NCBI GenBank assembly: GCA_947461185.1
Contig: CANHJY010000131.1
Coordinates: forward strand, 1 to 5,938
Direction of reading: 5' to 3'
Source of the DNA: Flavobacteriales bacterium
Lineage (GTDB): Bacteria; Bacteroidota; Bacteroidia; Flavobacteriales_D; Crocinitomicaceae
DNA: 5,938 nt
Shown here: in pieces, positions 5,922 through 5,938 of the stretch
How positions within the stretch are numbered: the first letter of the stretch is position 1
Layout: each line of letters begins with the position of its first letter
Position numbers and translations under genes: made by a program
Notes under the pieces: generated by a model
What the model was told of the DNA's origin: nothing
Database searches by the model: none
Seen by the model: only the letters and a program-made list of their open reading frames with translations

Positions 5922-5938
5922 ATGGCACGTATTGCAGG
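5922..5938 (+). CDS. rpsM: 30S ribosomal protein S13 (uS13), 5' end only
   Basis: Only 17 bases of this gene are in the window, reading MARIA plus the first two bases of a glycine codon. MARIAG is the usual opening of uS13, and rpmJ-rpsM is the canonical order at the start of the alpha segment (rpsM, rpsK, rpsD, rpoA, rplQ). The call rests on these few residues and on context; the rest lies beyond the edge. Confidence 0.88.

Noticed and set aside
1..5938. A new or accessory biological system (mobile element, defence, CRISPR, toxin)
   Set aside because: Every gene is a recognised core ribosomal, initiation or Sec gene in canonical order, gaps are 25 nt or less, and no repeats or foreign-looking composition were seen.

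Overview
The window is a central piece of a bacterial ribosomal protein superoperon (end of the S10 segment, the spc segment, start of the alpha segment). All genes lie on the + strand in the order rpsQ(3' end)-rplN-rplX-rplE-rpsN-rpsH-rplF-rplR-rpsE-rpmD-rplO-secY-infA-rpmJ-rpsM(5' end). There are 13 complete genes and two cut by the window edges. Two of the complete genes, rpmD (58 codons) and rpmJ (38 codons), are short enough to be missed by a length-filtered ORF scan; both are certain.

The organism is very probably a member of the Bacteroidota, most likely of the flavobacterial branch. The DNA is AT-rich. Almost no start codon has a Shine-Dalgarno sequence; starts are preceded by A/T-rich leaders instead. 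L36 is the zinc-ligand-free type with NKKNPK in its second half, IF-1 carries the [12 protein letters not shown] stretch, and secY is followed directly by infA and rpmJ with no adk or map between them. I cannot name a genus; an unusually long S14 for this phylum may help narrow it.

Layout: 1-70 is the end of uS17. 80-2074 encodes L14, L24, L5, S14 and S8. 2091-4186 encodes L6, L18, S5, L30 and L15. 4209-5549 encodes SecY, the channel of the general secretion translocon. 5551-5908 encodes IF-1 and L36, and S13 begins at 5922. Intergenic gaps run from a 1-nt overlap (rplX/rplE) to 25 nt (rpsN/rpsH), so co-transcription and translational coupling are expected throughout. No stretch over 25 nt lacks a gene, and I see no tRNA, mobile element, CRISPR array, repeat family or terminator.

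The genes work together as a growth-rate-controlled unit: large- and small-subunit proteins, the initiation factor that completes the 30S initiation complex, and the membrane channel that receives nascent membrane proteins. This is a conserved housekeeping region and I do not find a new system in it. What deserves a second look is small: the one Shine-Dalgarno-like sequence at rplE (the site where S8 represses the spc operon in E. coli), invariant purines at -3 of all 14 visible starts, a decoy ATG before rplX, a long S14, and a weak candidate promoter before secY.
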